NCBI GenBank assembly: GCA_015179045.1
Contig: WHUZ01000057.1
Span: 310,001-374,000 of the forward strand
Direction: 5' to 3'
DNA: 64,000 nucleotides
Source of the DNA: Kalaharituber pfeilii
Lineage: Eukaryota > Ascomycota > Pezizomycetes > Pezizales > Pezizaceae
Shown piece by piece: positions 9,054-21,299 of the stretch. The notes below the pieces were generated by a model. That model saw only the letters and a list, made by a program, of their open reading frames with translations. It was not told the DNA's origin and did no database searches. A program made the translations under genes and the position numbers. How positions within the stretch are numbered: the stretch's first letter is position 1; each line of letters starts with the position of its first letter.

Positions 9054-10401
9054 TTAGCAGAGATCCAATTTCCCATCCTTCCCCGTTGCGTCACAGTTGC
9101 CACAGTGCAAAAAATACGTATGTCCATAGCGGATGCCCCCAACCACAGACTCATCTCGTCCCCACTGACCTTCCCCTGTGAACCTGCTTGTCTTATTGCA
9201 CGATCCACATGTATACTTATAATCCATTGGGGTTCCTGTTATTCGTTGTCCTACCATAGGCCCGTTATTAGTCTTCCCGTCGATGATTTTGCAATTGGGG
9301 CATTCAATCTTCATTACTCCAGTGATATTACATTTCGTACATCGGCGTTGCAGGATGTTGCCTGGTGTTGGTCGAATGGCTAAAGTGGGTTGCGCTGATA
9401 ACGTCCACGGAGGCAACGCAGCCTCGCGAGTGCTAACCAGCACGGCAAGTGCGAAGCCGTGAAACTTGGACAACAGGTCCATGAACTCACGGCTCTCACG
9501 CAGTATATCCAGTGCCCAAGCCGAGTACTGTGTAAAGTACCGCAACAGACGTTCAAGCGGCAATGCAGACGCGCTAGGGCTCAAGGCCATGGCAGAGCTA
9601 GTGCCAGAATTGGGGATGGAGGCATCGACAGTGGAGAATGGAAGAGTCTCCAAGGCATACGCAATAGCTGAGACAACTGAGCTGATCTCTTCTCGTGAGG
9701 CTATGATACCGCGGTCGACGAGCAAGGCGGTGACTTTTGAGTAAGTCACGTCGCTAAGGGCGAATACCTTGAAGCGCTCCGCGAGGGCATAAAGTTTCGT
9801 ATGATAGAGAATGGAAGAAGGAGCTTCTGGATTGGGACTGCTTGCAAGGAATGCAGTTGTCATGTTAGGTAACATGGAAGGGCGATTACGGTGGACGATT
9901 TATAGGGGAGAACTCACGCCTTATACTCCCGTGTGTACGCCCATTGCAAAAACCCCTTCATGGTCTCGTTCTCAACGTTGTTTAGTTCCATACCCGCTTG
10001 CCCCTCGCTCATGTCATTGTTGACGTGCCTTTGTAGCTCAGGAGAAAGTGACGCCAACAGGGCCTTGTGAATGTAAAACTCGCCAGGTGTTATGGGCTGC
10101 TGAGGCCGGGGGGCGCTTGTTTCACGTTTAATATTCTTGATCGTGATTTTGAAGAATGGTGACTGAAGCAAATCAGGATCCAGTGCGTACATGGGACTGC
10201 CCCACTCAAAGAAGATGCCACGCGCACATTGTGAGCCTCGGGACTGATATACCCACATATGGCAAGTAAAGAGTGGATTATCCCTTACCTCATGCTAGCC
10301 TCAGCTGGTGAAGCAGTCGCCGAAGAGCTTGAAGCTGGCGTTGGGTCTTCATGAGGCGCAGCCCTTTTTCGCACTCTTTTTCTAGGAGAAGCGGAGTCCA
10401 T
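9054..10401 (-). CDS. BTB/POZ domain protein with C-terminal zinc-ribbon-like region
   Basis: Three exons are supported by phase: 10401-10289, 10196-9918 and 9840-9054, with introns of 92 and 77 nt (donors GTAAGG and GTGAGT, acceptors GGCAG and GCAAG). The product is 392 aa. Residues 1-37 are basic and Ser/Ala-rich. The second exon encodes a BTB domain (FYIHKALLASLSPELQRHV, then MKGFLQWAYTREY at the end of the fold). The last exon has a helical middle part and a C-terminal Cys-rich segment with CTKCNITG, ECPNCK, CGSCNK and HCGNCDATG pairs, likely two zinc ribbons. BTB domains mediate dimerisation or cullin-3 binding; the target of this protein is unknown. The gene is intact. A LINE tail ends 17 bp beyond its stop codon. 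Confidence 0.75.
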
Positions 10402-11822
10402 TAATAGGCCTATTTGTTGACAGTTCTTTAAGAAAAAGTGGAGCTAGGGAAGAAGGTTGCGGCGAGCTCTTGTAGTTGTTTGGGGTGTCGATACACCTAC
10501 CTAAGCGATGTAAATAATCATATACGTTAAGTCATGCACGTTTATATATGACAACTATTTAAGGCCTCCCTTCACTGCATCAACCGGGATGAGCCTTGGC
10601 ACAAGCCCCACAAACTTGAGACTGCGCCAAGCTAGCAAATGTGCCCCTGAATTGTGCAACAGATCGCCAGAAACGCAGGCATCCATCATTATCAGTGAAT
10701 GGTACGCCGAATGATCTGAAGTTCTAATTTGCAAATATGTACAAAACAAGGCCGAACTTAACTGAAGCGTCCTCACTACACCACAAGAGATGAGACTTAG
10801 CAGTAGCGGTATGTAAAAAGATGGAAGGCGAAATTCCTGCGAATAATGGGCACTTTATGAGATTTTGTGAGCAGATTGTGTGGAAAAGGTTGCTGCAGAA
10901 CATGCGATTATGAAAGCGCGTACTAGTACGGCTAATCAAGGTTGGTTTGTTTGGTGGGAATGATGCCTGCCAACAGACTTGGGACTGCGGGATCATTTAG
11001 TAATTTCCGCAGCAACGGAAGTAATGTGATTCTAAATGCACAGTTACTCGCGTGGTCAGTACATATTGACACCTACTATACATTGCTGATAGATCCCAAT
11101 ATTTATACCCATATGGCCACGTGTGGATGAGCCTGGATCGATGAATTTTTTTTGCATAATGACTCTGGCAAAAACACCGCGGGGTTCAGGTCAAAAAATT
11201 CCTCTTTCAAATATCCAAGAATATTTGATAGTACTAGATCCAATTCCTAGGGCGGTAATGCTATTTGCTCAAGAAATGTGGCATTGCATAGTCCAGAATA
11301 AATGCATGGGAACTAGTAGGAATAAGGTAGCACAATTTCCAACGTTGTACAGCGCAGTAGCAAGGTTACTCTACATTTATTAGCCTACCTGAGCCTGAAT
11401 GGCCATTGGAAGATGCCAAAATGTAACGTGTCAAGGTTGAACGAAATACCCGCCGCTGCGCAGCGTCATATGCAAAAGTAGATGATTGAGTATTAGAACG
11501 TGCAATGTGGCTCTGGGACATACTACAACGCTAGAGTGCTAATCATCTGGTCCTGTCGTACTAGGATTGTCCTTGTTGCTATTACTATTAGTCTGGTTGC
11601 ACCAACCCTCCGACTGTACTATATTACTATTGGACTTAGTTGGTACGTAAAGATATATATGCTTCCGGTCATGCATGTCGATCGGTTGTGTGACTTGTCC
11701 GCAATGCGCAGATTAGCCATACGGGGGTCCTAATGTATTGTCTTGCTGGTAGGTCTCTCATATGTGGGAATGAAGGATGTGACGCCAAGCGGAGCACAGT
11801 CTTTGCCATTCACATCGTCATA
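10402..11822. other. intergenic, no gene recognised
   Basis: Only short ORFs without domain character are present. The promoter and 5' region of the minus-strand BTB gene should lie near 10402-10600. I see no repeat with target duplications here. Confidence 0.5.
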
Positions 11823-12132
11823 CTAGACAGAAAAATAAGTATTTGGACAGGGGGGATAATGCATATTATGCGCTATGCAGTATTTGGCGGAAACTAGCAT
11901 ATTTTCGTATGCTTGGCAGTAAAGTCCAAATTCATTATGTCAGCTGTCCAAATTTGATCACGTCAGCTGTCCAAATACTTTCTTACATAATGAATTTGGA
12001 CACCCTATCACGAAATTGGGACGCTATCACCAGCCAAGCATACGAAAATATGCTATGATAGTTTCTCCCGAATACTGCATGGCGCATAAATATGCATTTA
12101 GCTCCTGTCCAAATACTTATTTTTCTGTCTAG
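11823..12132. mobile_element. palindromic Tc1/mariner-type MITE (310 bp)
   Basis: The element is flanked by TA on both sides (11821-11822 and 12133-12134). Its ends start CTAGACAGAAAAATAAGTAT and end in the complement. The inverted similarity runs through almost the whole element, including arms with AGCATATTTTCGTATGCTTGG near 11900 and its complement near 12035. It is therefore a fold-back element able to form one long hairpin. It has no ORF of note. The TA duplication suggests mobilisation by a Tc1/mariner-type transposase. Confidence 0.8.
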
Positions 12133-12968
12133 TACCGCCCCTCTTGGCACTCGTTTAGGATAATTGAATGTCGCTGAATTTAAAATTCTACCAGGATGAT
12201 AATGAAAGAGATATAAGAAGATAATGAAAAAATCCATCATCCTCTACCAAAGAAATTACAGTGCTGTAGTGCCTCTAAGTCCTCAGGTGCAGGAGACTTG
12301 CTCCGTGGCACAGAATTTGCTAATAATATCCAACAGCGCTCCCCTTCCCCTCCGCTCTCGCTGGTAGACTCTTCAGTTCATTGCTCACCTTTGCATTCCG
12401 GCTTGAAAAAAAAAAAATTAGGTGAGATGTTTTATGTTCATGATTTTCTTTTTCCTTGAATGATTGAATTTAGAATGGTACTCAATATTAGAATGGAAAT
12501 TTGGGAAAGATTGGCATATTTAATTTTCATACCGGTTTGGAGATAGCATATATCAAACATTTGCCTTCAGCGTCGGGTTGCTTTTCCAGTATCGTATTTG
12601 TTGCAATTGAGTCTACATGTATTTTTGTTACGTATTAATGAAGTCGGATTCAATTTACTTCTGATTTCTATTGTTTTTCTGTTTCCTATATTTTATTTAC
12701 ATTTCAATTACTGCATCATTACGAGACTATGGGTCATTAGTCTCGTGAACCAGACCCTATTTTCTGCTTAATCAGCGGGTGTAGTGTTTGCTAGCTCCTG
12801 TGTGCGTGGCCAAGCGAATATTTATTACAAGCCGCCAGTCAGCGTCTGGGCACGAGACTTAAGGACACTGTTATTTATGCATATGGACTGTTTCCCTTCT
12901 ATTTCAACGCTCGCGAAAATGCAAATCCGCCGTCATATGCCAGCTTCTGCCTTTTGTTGCTTGTGAAC
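12133..12968. other. non-coding, AT-rich
   Basis: No gene was recognised. A short A tract is at 12404-12417, and a perfect 9-bp-arm hairpin (ACGAGACTA ... TAGTCTCGT) lies near 12720-12746. Confidence 0.4.
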
Positions 12969-12980
12969 CAGTGATGCAAT

Positions 12981-13238
12981 GAGAGGTGGGGCGACATGGA
13001 AAAGAATTGGAAGAGAAATGCGGAGAATGGGGAGGAGGAGTATGTTATCTTAGAGAATTTCTTTTCCGGGGTCAAGTTCTAGAAGACAGGAGAGCGGGGG
13101 GCAATGGCGCGGTGAGATCATGTACATAGAAATTTCTTTTAGCCTGTCTCCAGGCTATGAGGGCTTGCCCAGGGACCCTGCCATGGCGTTGTGCTACAAG
13201 CGGGGTTATGTGATTTGAAAAAGAAAAAAGAAAAAAAT
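12981..13238 (+). mobile_element. 258-bp LINE end, tail B
   Basis: This is the last codons of ORF2 (GDMEKNWKRNAENGEEEYV, ending in FFSGVKF), a short UTR, tail B and an A-rich tract. It is bounded by an exact 12-bp duplication CAGTGATGCAAT (12969-12980 and 13239-13250). It is the same subfamily as the copy at 1650-2480. Confidence 0.85.
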
Positions 13239-13632
13239 CAGTGATGCAATACCCCCACCGCGTCGACCTGTCAGGTACGTAAGAATGAAGTGGGGATTTT
13301 CCCGTTCTAGCTTAAGTCCCTTACTCTATATTTATACACATGGGAGATTAAGAATATAGTTTGCATTGGGCACAATACTGACCAGATGGAAACCAGTGGT
13401 TGTTGCCGTTGCCCAATGAGTTATGTCCTTGCAGCTGATTATTGAAGTAGCAAGGTGCTGACGTCATGTGCTGTCGACATTGGCGTTGCAAGGGATTTGG
13501 TCAAGCAGGGTAATCAACAGACCCGCTTCCGCATGAACTGAGAGGAAGGAACCGGGTACACCAATACTTATCACACACCATCCCGACACCAGACTCATAA
13601 GATTGGGGTTACCCGAACCCCATGCAACTTGA

Positions 13633-16266
13633 ATGTGCAACTTCGCATGTCTCCTCCGCAGGTCCAGCGCCATCGACAGTCTGGGGTATGGTGATGGCGA
13701 GGAGACGGCACCGCTCCTTGGGGACCCGCCTGTGCCGATTGTCACGCCGCTCCAAGCGCGCCTTCACGGACCGATGCACGCGTACGTGGTTTGGAGTGCG
13801 CTCCGGAGGGGGTATATGCCATCGACGGCGCAGCTGGTAAGGATTCTAGGGGCGGTGGAGGGGTGGGTGGGGACGGTGGGGGAGGAGTTGGGGAGAAGGG
13901 GCGGAGGTGAGGTTGATGAGGAGTTACCACAGGGGGAAAGGGACGTGAGAACGCTGATGAGATTGGTGAAGGAATGGATAAGGAATTGTGCAGCTTTGGT
14001 GGAGGCGAAGAATGCGGGGGATGAGGTGCAGGAGGTAGTGTGGGGGTTCAAAAGTGCGGGGAAGGGCCTACAGGGGCGGGTGAGGATGGAGGCAGCGAGG
14101 GCTAGGAAAGATCAAGAATTGCAGTGGGAGGATTTAGGATTAATAGGTGTGTTAATTGGGATGGTTATGAGGTCTCATGAGGTGCAGGGGCTGCTTGGGG
14201 ATTTGGCGGCGGTAGTGAGGAGCACAGGGGGGGAGGGGGCAAAGAGGGGGGCGGAGTCGGCAGAGAGGAAGGGGGAGGATTTGGGAGGAGGAAATGGAAG
14301 TGGAAATGGGGTAGAGGACCTGAGGGGTGCGGTTGTGGATGTGGGTGGTGTGGTAATGGATACGGTCGTGGAGACGGGCAAGGGGGTTGGGGGCGGGGTG
14401 AAGAGGGAATTGGCGGGAAGACGAGTCAGAGACAGGGGTCGAAGAATAGTGAAAGAGATGGTGGAGGGGATGGAGGGGCATGAGGGTGTGGGTTTGGAGG
14501 TGGTAAGAGAGTTAATAGAGGGGTGGCTCAGAGGATGGGTGAGGGGTGTGCTTGGGTTGAGAACGGTCATTGGGGTGGGATTTAATGGAAGGGTGGGCAA
14601 GAAGGGGAGGAGCGTGATGGGAAGGTTGGGAGAGTGCTGAGGAGGTGTGGAGAGGAAGAGGAATGGGCTGAGCTGGGGACTAGGGTTGGAAGGGTGGTGC
14701 AGCTAGTAGTGGAGAGAAGCAGAGGGGGTTGTGATCAAGTGCAAGTGGTAGCGGGTGTGAAGACAAGGGAAGATGGCGGAGCCACGGGTAGCGCTGCGGT
14801 GGTGGTCGATACGGGGAGGGCGGCGGACGTGCTGGTTGGGAGGGTCGTGGAGAGGCTATTTGACAGGGCGGAGCGGTGGTTGGGGATGGAGCAAAACAAA
14901 TTGAAGGAGGATGTGAATCCGAGAGAGCAGGAGTCGGAGTCGGAAACCTTCTTGATGATGGTACGAGAAGTACTTAGGGAGGCAGTTACGGAGCCGATAA
15001 ATGCTCCTGAGGGAACAAAGGGTACCCATGATAGTCGCGCTTCCTGTAAGGCGGGAGGGAACATCGATATCACGCTCTCCAAGGCTCTGGATGACCTCCT
15101 AAACCAGATGCAGACGACACTTCTCTCGGTTCTGCAGGATAAGGACCTTTTGGCTGTGCGGGAGGCGAGCTGGAAAATTGCGAATTTGGTGTTGGGTGAG
15201 GAACCTGCAGGCGACGAGGGTGAAGTGGAATATTTCAACATTGCTGTCCTACGCTACCTGTGGGCGTACCTTGTTCCAAGGATGCTAGCAAAGATTCCAT
15301 GCATACCGATCCCCAGGATGGAGCTCGTGTCCCCTGGTTCAGGCGCGGGGGTGGATTTGCTGTTGGAGAACTTGGTGGTGAGACCGGTGGGGTATCCGTC
15401 GTCCTTGCTGCCGGGGAAGGTTGAAGTTAAGACAGAGACGAGCATAGTGTTGCCCAACAGCACTCCTTCTAGCACTTCATCGCACACCACTACCACGGTC
15501 ACGAAAACGACAATATACATACAAAACGTAACGCCACTGGCCGCGGAAAGTGTGGGTTATGTGCTACGGCTCCGAGGGGGGGTGCTTGCGCGTGCCTCGA
15601 ACTGACTGATGCGGGGTTGCTCTCTGCGGAGATACCGAAGGGTATAACGATCAAGCTGGTTTTAGTGCAGGATAGGGGTCGACGGGAACGAGGTGCTCCC
15701 CTGATGCCCCGCCTTGATCACGTATCAGTACACATTCCGGTTCTAAATTATTCCTTGAAGTCGACCGCGCACCCATACTTTGTCTCAGCGCCCCTCTGGA
15801 TGCTGAGACCGTTGCTCCGGTCGCCGCTGAGGAAGCTCGTGGAGCAGCATCTAGAGCACGTGATTGAGGATTTGGTGAGAGGGTTGGGAGATGAAGTGGT
15901 TTTTGCCAGGGAAAGGGTAAAGGGGCAGTAGCGGCAGGTGCGGGGATTGCGGGGGTTTTGAAAGCCGTATGGGTGGGATTAGGGGAGAGAATGGGAGGTG
16001 GTGATGGGGGTGATGGCGAAGGAGAGGGAATGGAGGTGAGGGTTGGAGTCAGAGCAGGGGTGGAAAGGAAAAATCAGAAAGATAAAAGAAGGGGTCGGGG
16101 AAAAGATGTTTGGAAGGGGGTATATGCGCCTGGGAGCGTGGTTGAGTTGATGGTGGCAGAGGAGAGGAGAGCGCGCGTAGAGAAGCTGAGAAGGGCCATG
16201 GATAGTCATGGTGGAAGCCATATGTGGGATGCGGAGGGGTGGAGAAGTGAGGTGTTTAATGTTTGA
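13633..16266 (+). CDS. HAM1-like (DUF5923-type) protein, frames broken
   Basis: The sequence resembles fungal HAM1-like N- and C-terminal domains, a family related to lipid-binding BPI/TULIP-like folds (family knowledge; function not established here). Visible blocks are ETAPLLGDPP followed by ALRRGYMPSTAQL and an EAKNAGDEVQEVVWGF helix (13.68-14.05 kb); a long helical region; then YLWAYLVPRMLAKIPCIPIP and LLENLVVRPVGYPSSLLP (15.25-15.42 kb); then HVSVHIPVLNYSL and a C-terminal helix (15.72-15.93 kb). Three frame changes occur, near 14.63, 15.58 and 15.91 kb. Each needs one extra base to restore the frame, and at least two lie in or beside G runs. A CCGCAG acceptor at about 13661 suggests a 5' exon I cannot place. 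It is either a decaying gene or one with homopolymer miscalls. Codons are very G-rich. Confidence 0.6.
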
Positions 16267-17171
16267 GGTCTTTTCGAGAGAGCAATCATTAGGTCTTGTG
16301 CATGCCCAAGTGGTTCTGTGCTTCGTTACGAGTTGTATATTTGTTAGTGCGAGATATTTCCGGGTTCACAAATGGTTCAATTGCAGATATGGTCTGTTTT
16401 CTTATCATTGCTTGGAGATGTCTGTTGTATGGATAATTATTCTTGCTATATTCAGAGTAGAGAGTCTGCAAATGAATTTGCGGAATTAGAAATTGCCTGT
16501 GCGCTTGCATATGAATAAGCCTGATAGGTCGACGGTAGGATTTTGGATGTGGGAGCTTGTGGATACAACACTAGGCAGATCAAGTAAAATAATAAAGGAA
16601 ACAAAGAAACCGATTTTGTATTATTTTTCTATTTCCTAGGGTGGTATAGATACATACTTCTCGGAGAGGACGGAGAAAAGAGTGCCAATAGGGATCATTG
16701 TAAATTTAAAATCGGCTTCGTAGATAACTAGATATGAGTATGTATTATCCTCCGCATTGCTTGGTTTAATAGTTCATTCGAGTTTGCTTAAATTTTCGCC
16801 AACTATAAGTCCTTCTATTATTGTTATGATATACAACACGGGCAGTATGACAATATCCGTGTCAAAGGCGCAAGGGGCATCAAAAAAGGCAAAATAGGTA
16901 AGTTGATGAATTGCAACAGCACGTCTTCAGCCACGGCTTTACCTAAAAATTGTTGTCTCCACTGTACTTGGACATGAACCAGCGGAGGGGATAATAAAAA
17001 CAAATATCCGGATGCGGTTGCACCGAATACCACACGTATATAATTCTTTCATTCCATTGTATATCGGCAATTGAGCTTAAATCTCAATATATGATGCTCT
17101 TTCCGCAATTCCAAGACCCTTAAAAAGACGCAGCGCTAGTGGAAAGGGCGAAAAAGATCATGTGCGAGATA
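16267..17171. other. intergenic, nothing recognised
   Basis: This is AT-rich sequence downstream of the HAM1-like gene. No ORF with domain character and no repeat boundary is seen. Confidence 0.4.
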
Positions 17172-17609
17172 CAAGTGCAACCCCCGATATAAGGCAACCT
17201 CCGGTTATAACCAAAAAAGCCTTCGTAACAAGCGCCTTTGTATGGGAAAATAAGAAACTGTCCTTACTAGAAAGATCCTTTTTTTTTTGTGCTTATTAAT
17301 TACATAACGGGAGGATGTATTTTAACTGACTGGACGGTGTAACATGTATTTACGACTACGAAGCAGGGCAACATTAGGACCCTCCCGAGTACACAAAACT
17401 TATTGAGCATAATTCTTGCCAATCTTGAGCAAATCCAACAGAACTGCCCATGTTATTTGTCTGCCTTGTAATACTACATAATATTTTCCTACTCCTGAGA
17501 TCATTCCTACACCTCTGGTCACCCATGTACCTATCTCGTTATAGGCAATCCGGGGTTATACGCAACCTTCTGCCGGTCCTAAGCAGTCTCTTATGACGAG
17601 GGGTCACTG
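17172..17609. mobile_element. possible pogo/Fot1-type MITE
   Basis: The stretch is flanked by TA (17170-17171 and 17610-17611). Its ends are imperfect inverted repeats: left CAAGTGCAACCCCCGATATA, right (complement) CAGTGACCCCTCGTCATAAG. Subterminal TTATAACC- and GGGGTTATA-like motifs are typical of pogo-type ends. The match is degenerate, so this is a candidate only. Confidence 0.45.
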
Positions 17610-18661
17610 TAATTAGGTACGCATTTAAGGAATAAGTATTGGTGAATGTGGCGACACAGTTTATAAAGAAAGATGCGCCATATCTTGCGCGAGGAGTGGC
17701 GGTTTCTGAATTGTGGATTGGGTATAGCTTTCCTGGTAGTGGTTGAGCTAATGGTGAATGCTTCCATTGGTAGATAGCAGGTACTTAGTAGGCTTCTGCT
17801 TCAGAAGTTCTGCGTCATATTCTCATAAACGAAGGAAAAGCTCGTGAGAGCCAAATAGATATTGCATATCCGTTCTTTTTCATTTCATTTGATTTTATTT
17901 TATCGTACTTTTTTCGCGTAATCCCTTCATACGGTGTCCAAGTCTGGCGCTTGACCAATCATATGCATGAACATTGTTTCTGTTGGTATTTATTTATTTA
18001 TTGATCCAAGAGTATTTAAAGTTGAGCTGTACGGACTTAGAAAGCTGAGAAAAAACGTTCTCGGAATTGCAAATCGATACGTTCTCAGCCTTGTTTGAGT
18101 CCCGAAAATCCCGGAGGTGGGGCTACGAGTTTTGCATTGCACGTCCGACAGTAGATTTCTCCAATCCCGCAGCTGGTGGTAATCGCGCGAAAGAATTGCA
18201 TGCCAAAAGCTTGACGCCTATCTGAGTAAGCCTTTCTTTCACTTCACTGCTTCCCAGCCTCGTTTTGGTTCACGTCAGACTCCATCGAATGGTCCACGGA
18301 GATCATTGATCTAGCTGTTAGAAAGCCACAATGCGTAGAGCAACCGAAATTGATCATGCAGTTCCACTATAAAAATCGCCTTACTAGATCTTATATGTAT
18401 TTATTTGTTTATGAATTGTACGGGTCTGACTGTATTCCTGCCTCGCCGCCTCATAAAGTAGACATCCGAACTAATACACCTTTGGTAAGGTGCCTGTCAC
18501 ACAAACCCATGCATTTTCTCTGCTAACCAAAAATATAGCGTAACACAAAATTCCTTCTGCAGGATCAACAATTCAGCTCTGCGGAGGCCATTCTCCAACG
18601 TCCCCACATCATTATTTTATGCCAAAACTCCGGGAGCAGAAGATACAGGTGACTTAAAAGG
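17610..18661. other. intergenic upstream of the membrane protein gene
   Basis: No gene was recognised. The promoter of the gene starting at 18662 is expected here. A non-coding first exon, or an upstream start for that gene, cannot be excluded. Confidence 0.4.
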
Positions 18662-21002
18662 ATGGGCCGGAAACCGACAAAAGTCCCGCAATCGCACCTC
18701 CATGAACATCGCATTAACCCCAGAACCCCAAAACTGCAATACCCACTAACATTGCGCGAACTCCTTCTGGACACCATATCATCTCCACTCACGTCCGTTT
18801 CTCCTAGGACCTTTTTCTTCTTTCTTGCATCCTCAGACCTTGCCCTCATTGCGCTATCTGCAAGCGCCCAACCCACCAACAGCACCTTCCAACTTCTCGC
18901 CGAAGGCACCCAAGACCTCGCAGCGCTCGTCGGCCTCTTCGCCACCGACAGCGTCGAGCGCTACGCAGTCGACTACACAAAGGGCTTCCTTGGGCCTGCC
19001 ATGTCCATGTGCTCCCTTCTCGGGATTCTAGGCTACGCTCGTGCCATGGTCAAACTCGCCCTAGGGCTCAAGCATTGCGAGAACGCCGGATTCCCGACGA
19101 GTAGGTTTGCCCAAATCCCGTTCACCGCATACTCATAATAACACAGTTTTTCACTTGATAAATACACAGCATCCGTTCGCCCAATCTTGGGTGTAAATAA
19201 AGCGGACAAGGTTCCCGCGGAGGACCTGGTGCGGGTCACGTATGTCACTAAAGTCAAAACCGCCGAGCGCGGGGATAGATGGGGGTATTCCATTACCAAA
19301 AGCATGTTGCATACAGAGGAATCCTGTCCCAGTTTATGGATCATGCCCAAGCCGCTCGAGTTGCACAGTCTCGACACGGAGGCGCCTACAATGTTGGGAC
19401 TATATCGCGAGCTTCGCCATGGTAGGCTTCTTTTCAACTGGGAGCTCGGCCACGAGTTGCCACTTAGCCCACAAAAGTCCTCACGTCAATCCTCAAAGGA
19501 CAAGCGAATCCGCATTGCATTATATATCAATGGGGTCATTTGGCTCACTTTAGCAGCTACAGTCACTAGTCTTGCGATAATCCCAATATCAGCAGGCGCC
19601 GCATGGACATGGACGAAGGTAATGGGCTCGTTCGGCTTGCTGGCTGGGTTGACACTGTCTGCTGTTTCGTGGTTCGTTGTCTACATGAAGCAAACCGTAC
19701 CGTTTCACGCCTTCGAGAGCAGTGCAGGCACGCTTGACAACCCTCGGAACTTTGCTTTCTGGCGCCCAACTGGCGGGCGGCTATTGGGTAGCCGGCAAGC
19801 TGTAGTCATCGGGCGCGACATGGAGTGTTCTTCCCGCCTTATGGGTGTCCTGCGGGTAGTTTCCATGGTGTCAGCAATCCTGATAAGTTTGGGGTAAGGC
19901 GCCTATAGCTACCTGTCTTCTCCCCTTTGGGTACCTCGCAAGCAGCAAAATGTTAATGGCGCTCCGCAGATATTTATGCCAGTACATCGAGATCCGGAAG
20001 CTCAGCAAAACACAGGTGGGAGGCTGGCTGGGGTGGCAGGCATTCCTAGCGCTGATACGGCTAGCCGTTTGGATAATTGGACCTAATATTGTCCCCTGCT
20101 GGCGCCGAAGCCCGCAGCATCGTAGGAAAATGCGCACAACTGTGGCACAAGCTCATCGCGCAGCACTGGGATTGTACTTTAGCATTCTGCATCAGTGGAT
20201 TGATATGGCGCAACAGGCGGAGTATCTTCGGATCCTTCAGCCGGGGCAGCCGGAGCTCATGGCCGACCTTACCGTGCTCCAACTGCCTCCCTTTCCAGCT
20301 CTCCGTGTGCCGCAGTGGGTGACAAAGGAGTTACAAGGCGCTCCAATTGTGCCACTCCTAGAGCAGATGCTTCAGGTTGTTCAGTTTGGTATCCCCTCCA
20401 GTGTAGCGCAAGCACTGCGGGGAAAAAAGTGCTGGTATATGTACGGCTTCCCCACCTGGCTGGCCAAACGGACCGGAAGGGCCTTCGACACAGACAAGAA
20501 AATGGCATGCTATATTTCATCTCTGTCATCATTCAGTTGCTTCTTCGTGGCAACTGAAGCCAATACGACGCACGTTACCGCGATACCGCTGTTGAAGGTA
20601 CTCAATCAACAAAACACATTCCAAACCTTACTGAGCACGAGCGATGATGGCATTGCATGCGGGGGATACGTTGAATTGACATGCAACTACGAGATAGAGG
20701 AGATAATGGAGGCCACAATCTTCGACTCGCACACTACTGCAGGCTCCAGCCTCAGACAAGAATTAAATACCCTTATGACGGAGCTCCAAAACGCAATCAA
20801 CCATTCACAACAGCTGGAAGGGGAGCTTTTGGCATTCGAGAGCCTGCAAACCACAGTGCCCTCTGAACCTAAGAGCAGTTTGGCTGAACACAGAAGACAA
20901 GTTGTTATCGAGATTGCGGCTGACGATGGTAAAGAGTCCTCGGCAACAATGCAGAAGGCGCAAGATGCTGCTCCGCCAGGAGCAGATGTTATTGCGAATT
21001 AA
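18662..21002 (+). CDS. multi-pass membrane protein of unknown function (731 aa)
   Basis: Three exons join in phase: 18662-19100, 19170-19893 and 19970-21002, with introns of 69 and 76 nt (donors GTAGGT and GTAAGG, acceptors CACAG and CGCAG). The N-terminal part has a conserved-looking block (LAALVGLFATDSVERYAVDY followed by a Gly/Ala-rich hydrophobic stretch). The middle has at least two strong transmembrane segments (IALYINGVIWLTLAATVTSL and GLLAGLTLSAVSWFVVYM), then two more hydrophobic segments around exon 3 (VVSMVSAILISLG and FLALIRLAVWIIGPNIV). The C-terminal about 350 residues are soluble, with helical Gln/Glu-rich repeats near the end. The architecture resembles large fungal membrane proteins of unknown function. 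The start codon is the first ATG of the open frame, and an upstream exon is possible. Confidence 0.7.
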
Positions 21003-21059
21003 AGCATAGGTAGGGTGGTTGATTGCACTTTTGTTGAGCCAGCTTTCTTCTTCTTTGTT

Positions 21060-21106
21060 TTCTAAATATCATTACTCGCATACCGCCCTCGGTCCACGGC
21101 GAGATT
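21060..21106 (-). mobile_element. degenerate tail A remnant
   Basis: The complement reads CTCGCC ... GGTATGCGAGTAATGATATT, a decayed LINE tail A without its A tract. The outer stem is intact and the inner stem is lost. It lies about 60 bp downstream of the membrane protein stop codon. Confidence 0.6.
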
Positions 21107-21299
21107 TGTTCTTGGTATGAACTGAGAGTGGGAAATGTAGTGATGGAGGAGTAACATCCTTATATCTTCATCAGATACCAAGGTGCAAGGGCTTTTTTTT
21201 GTTCCTCAGTACTCATATGCAGCCCTGCTAGACCGCGGCTCCAGTGTTATTTGGGATGAACACAGACTACGATTTGCGTATACCTTATCGTTGTTTGAT

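Noticed and set aside
13742..14600. Long minus-strand Pro/Ser/Thr-rich ORFs
   Set aside because: They are shadows of the G-rich HAM1-like gene on the plus strand, with no domain character.
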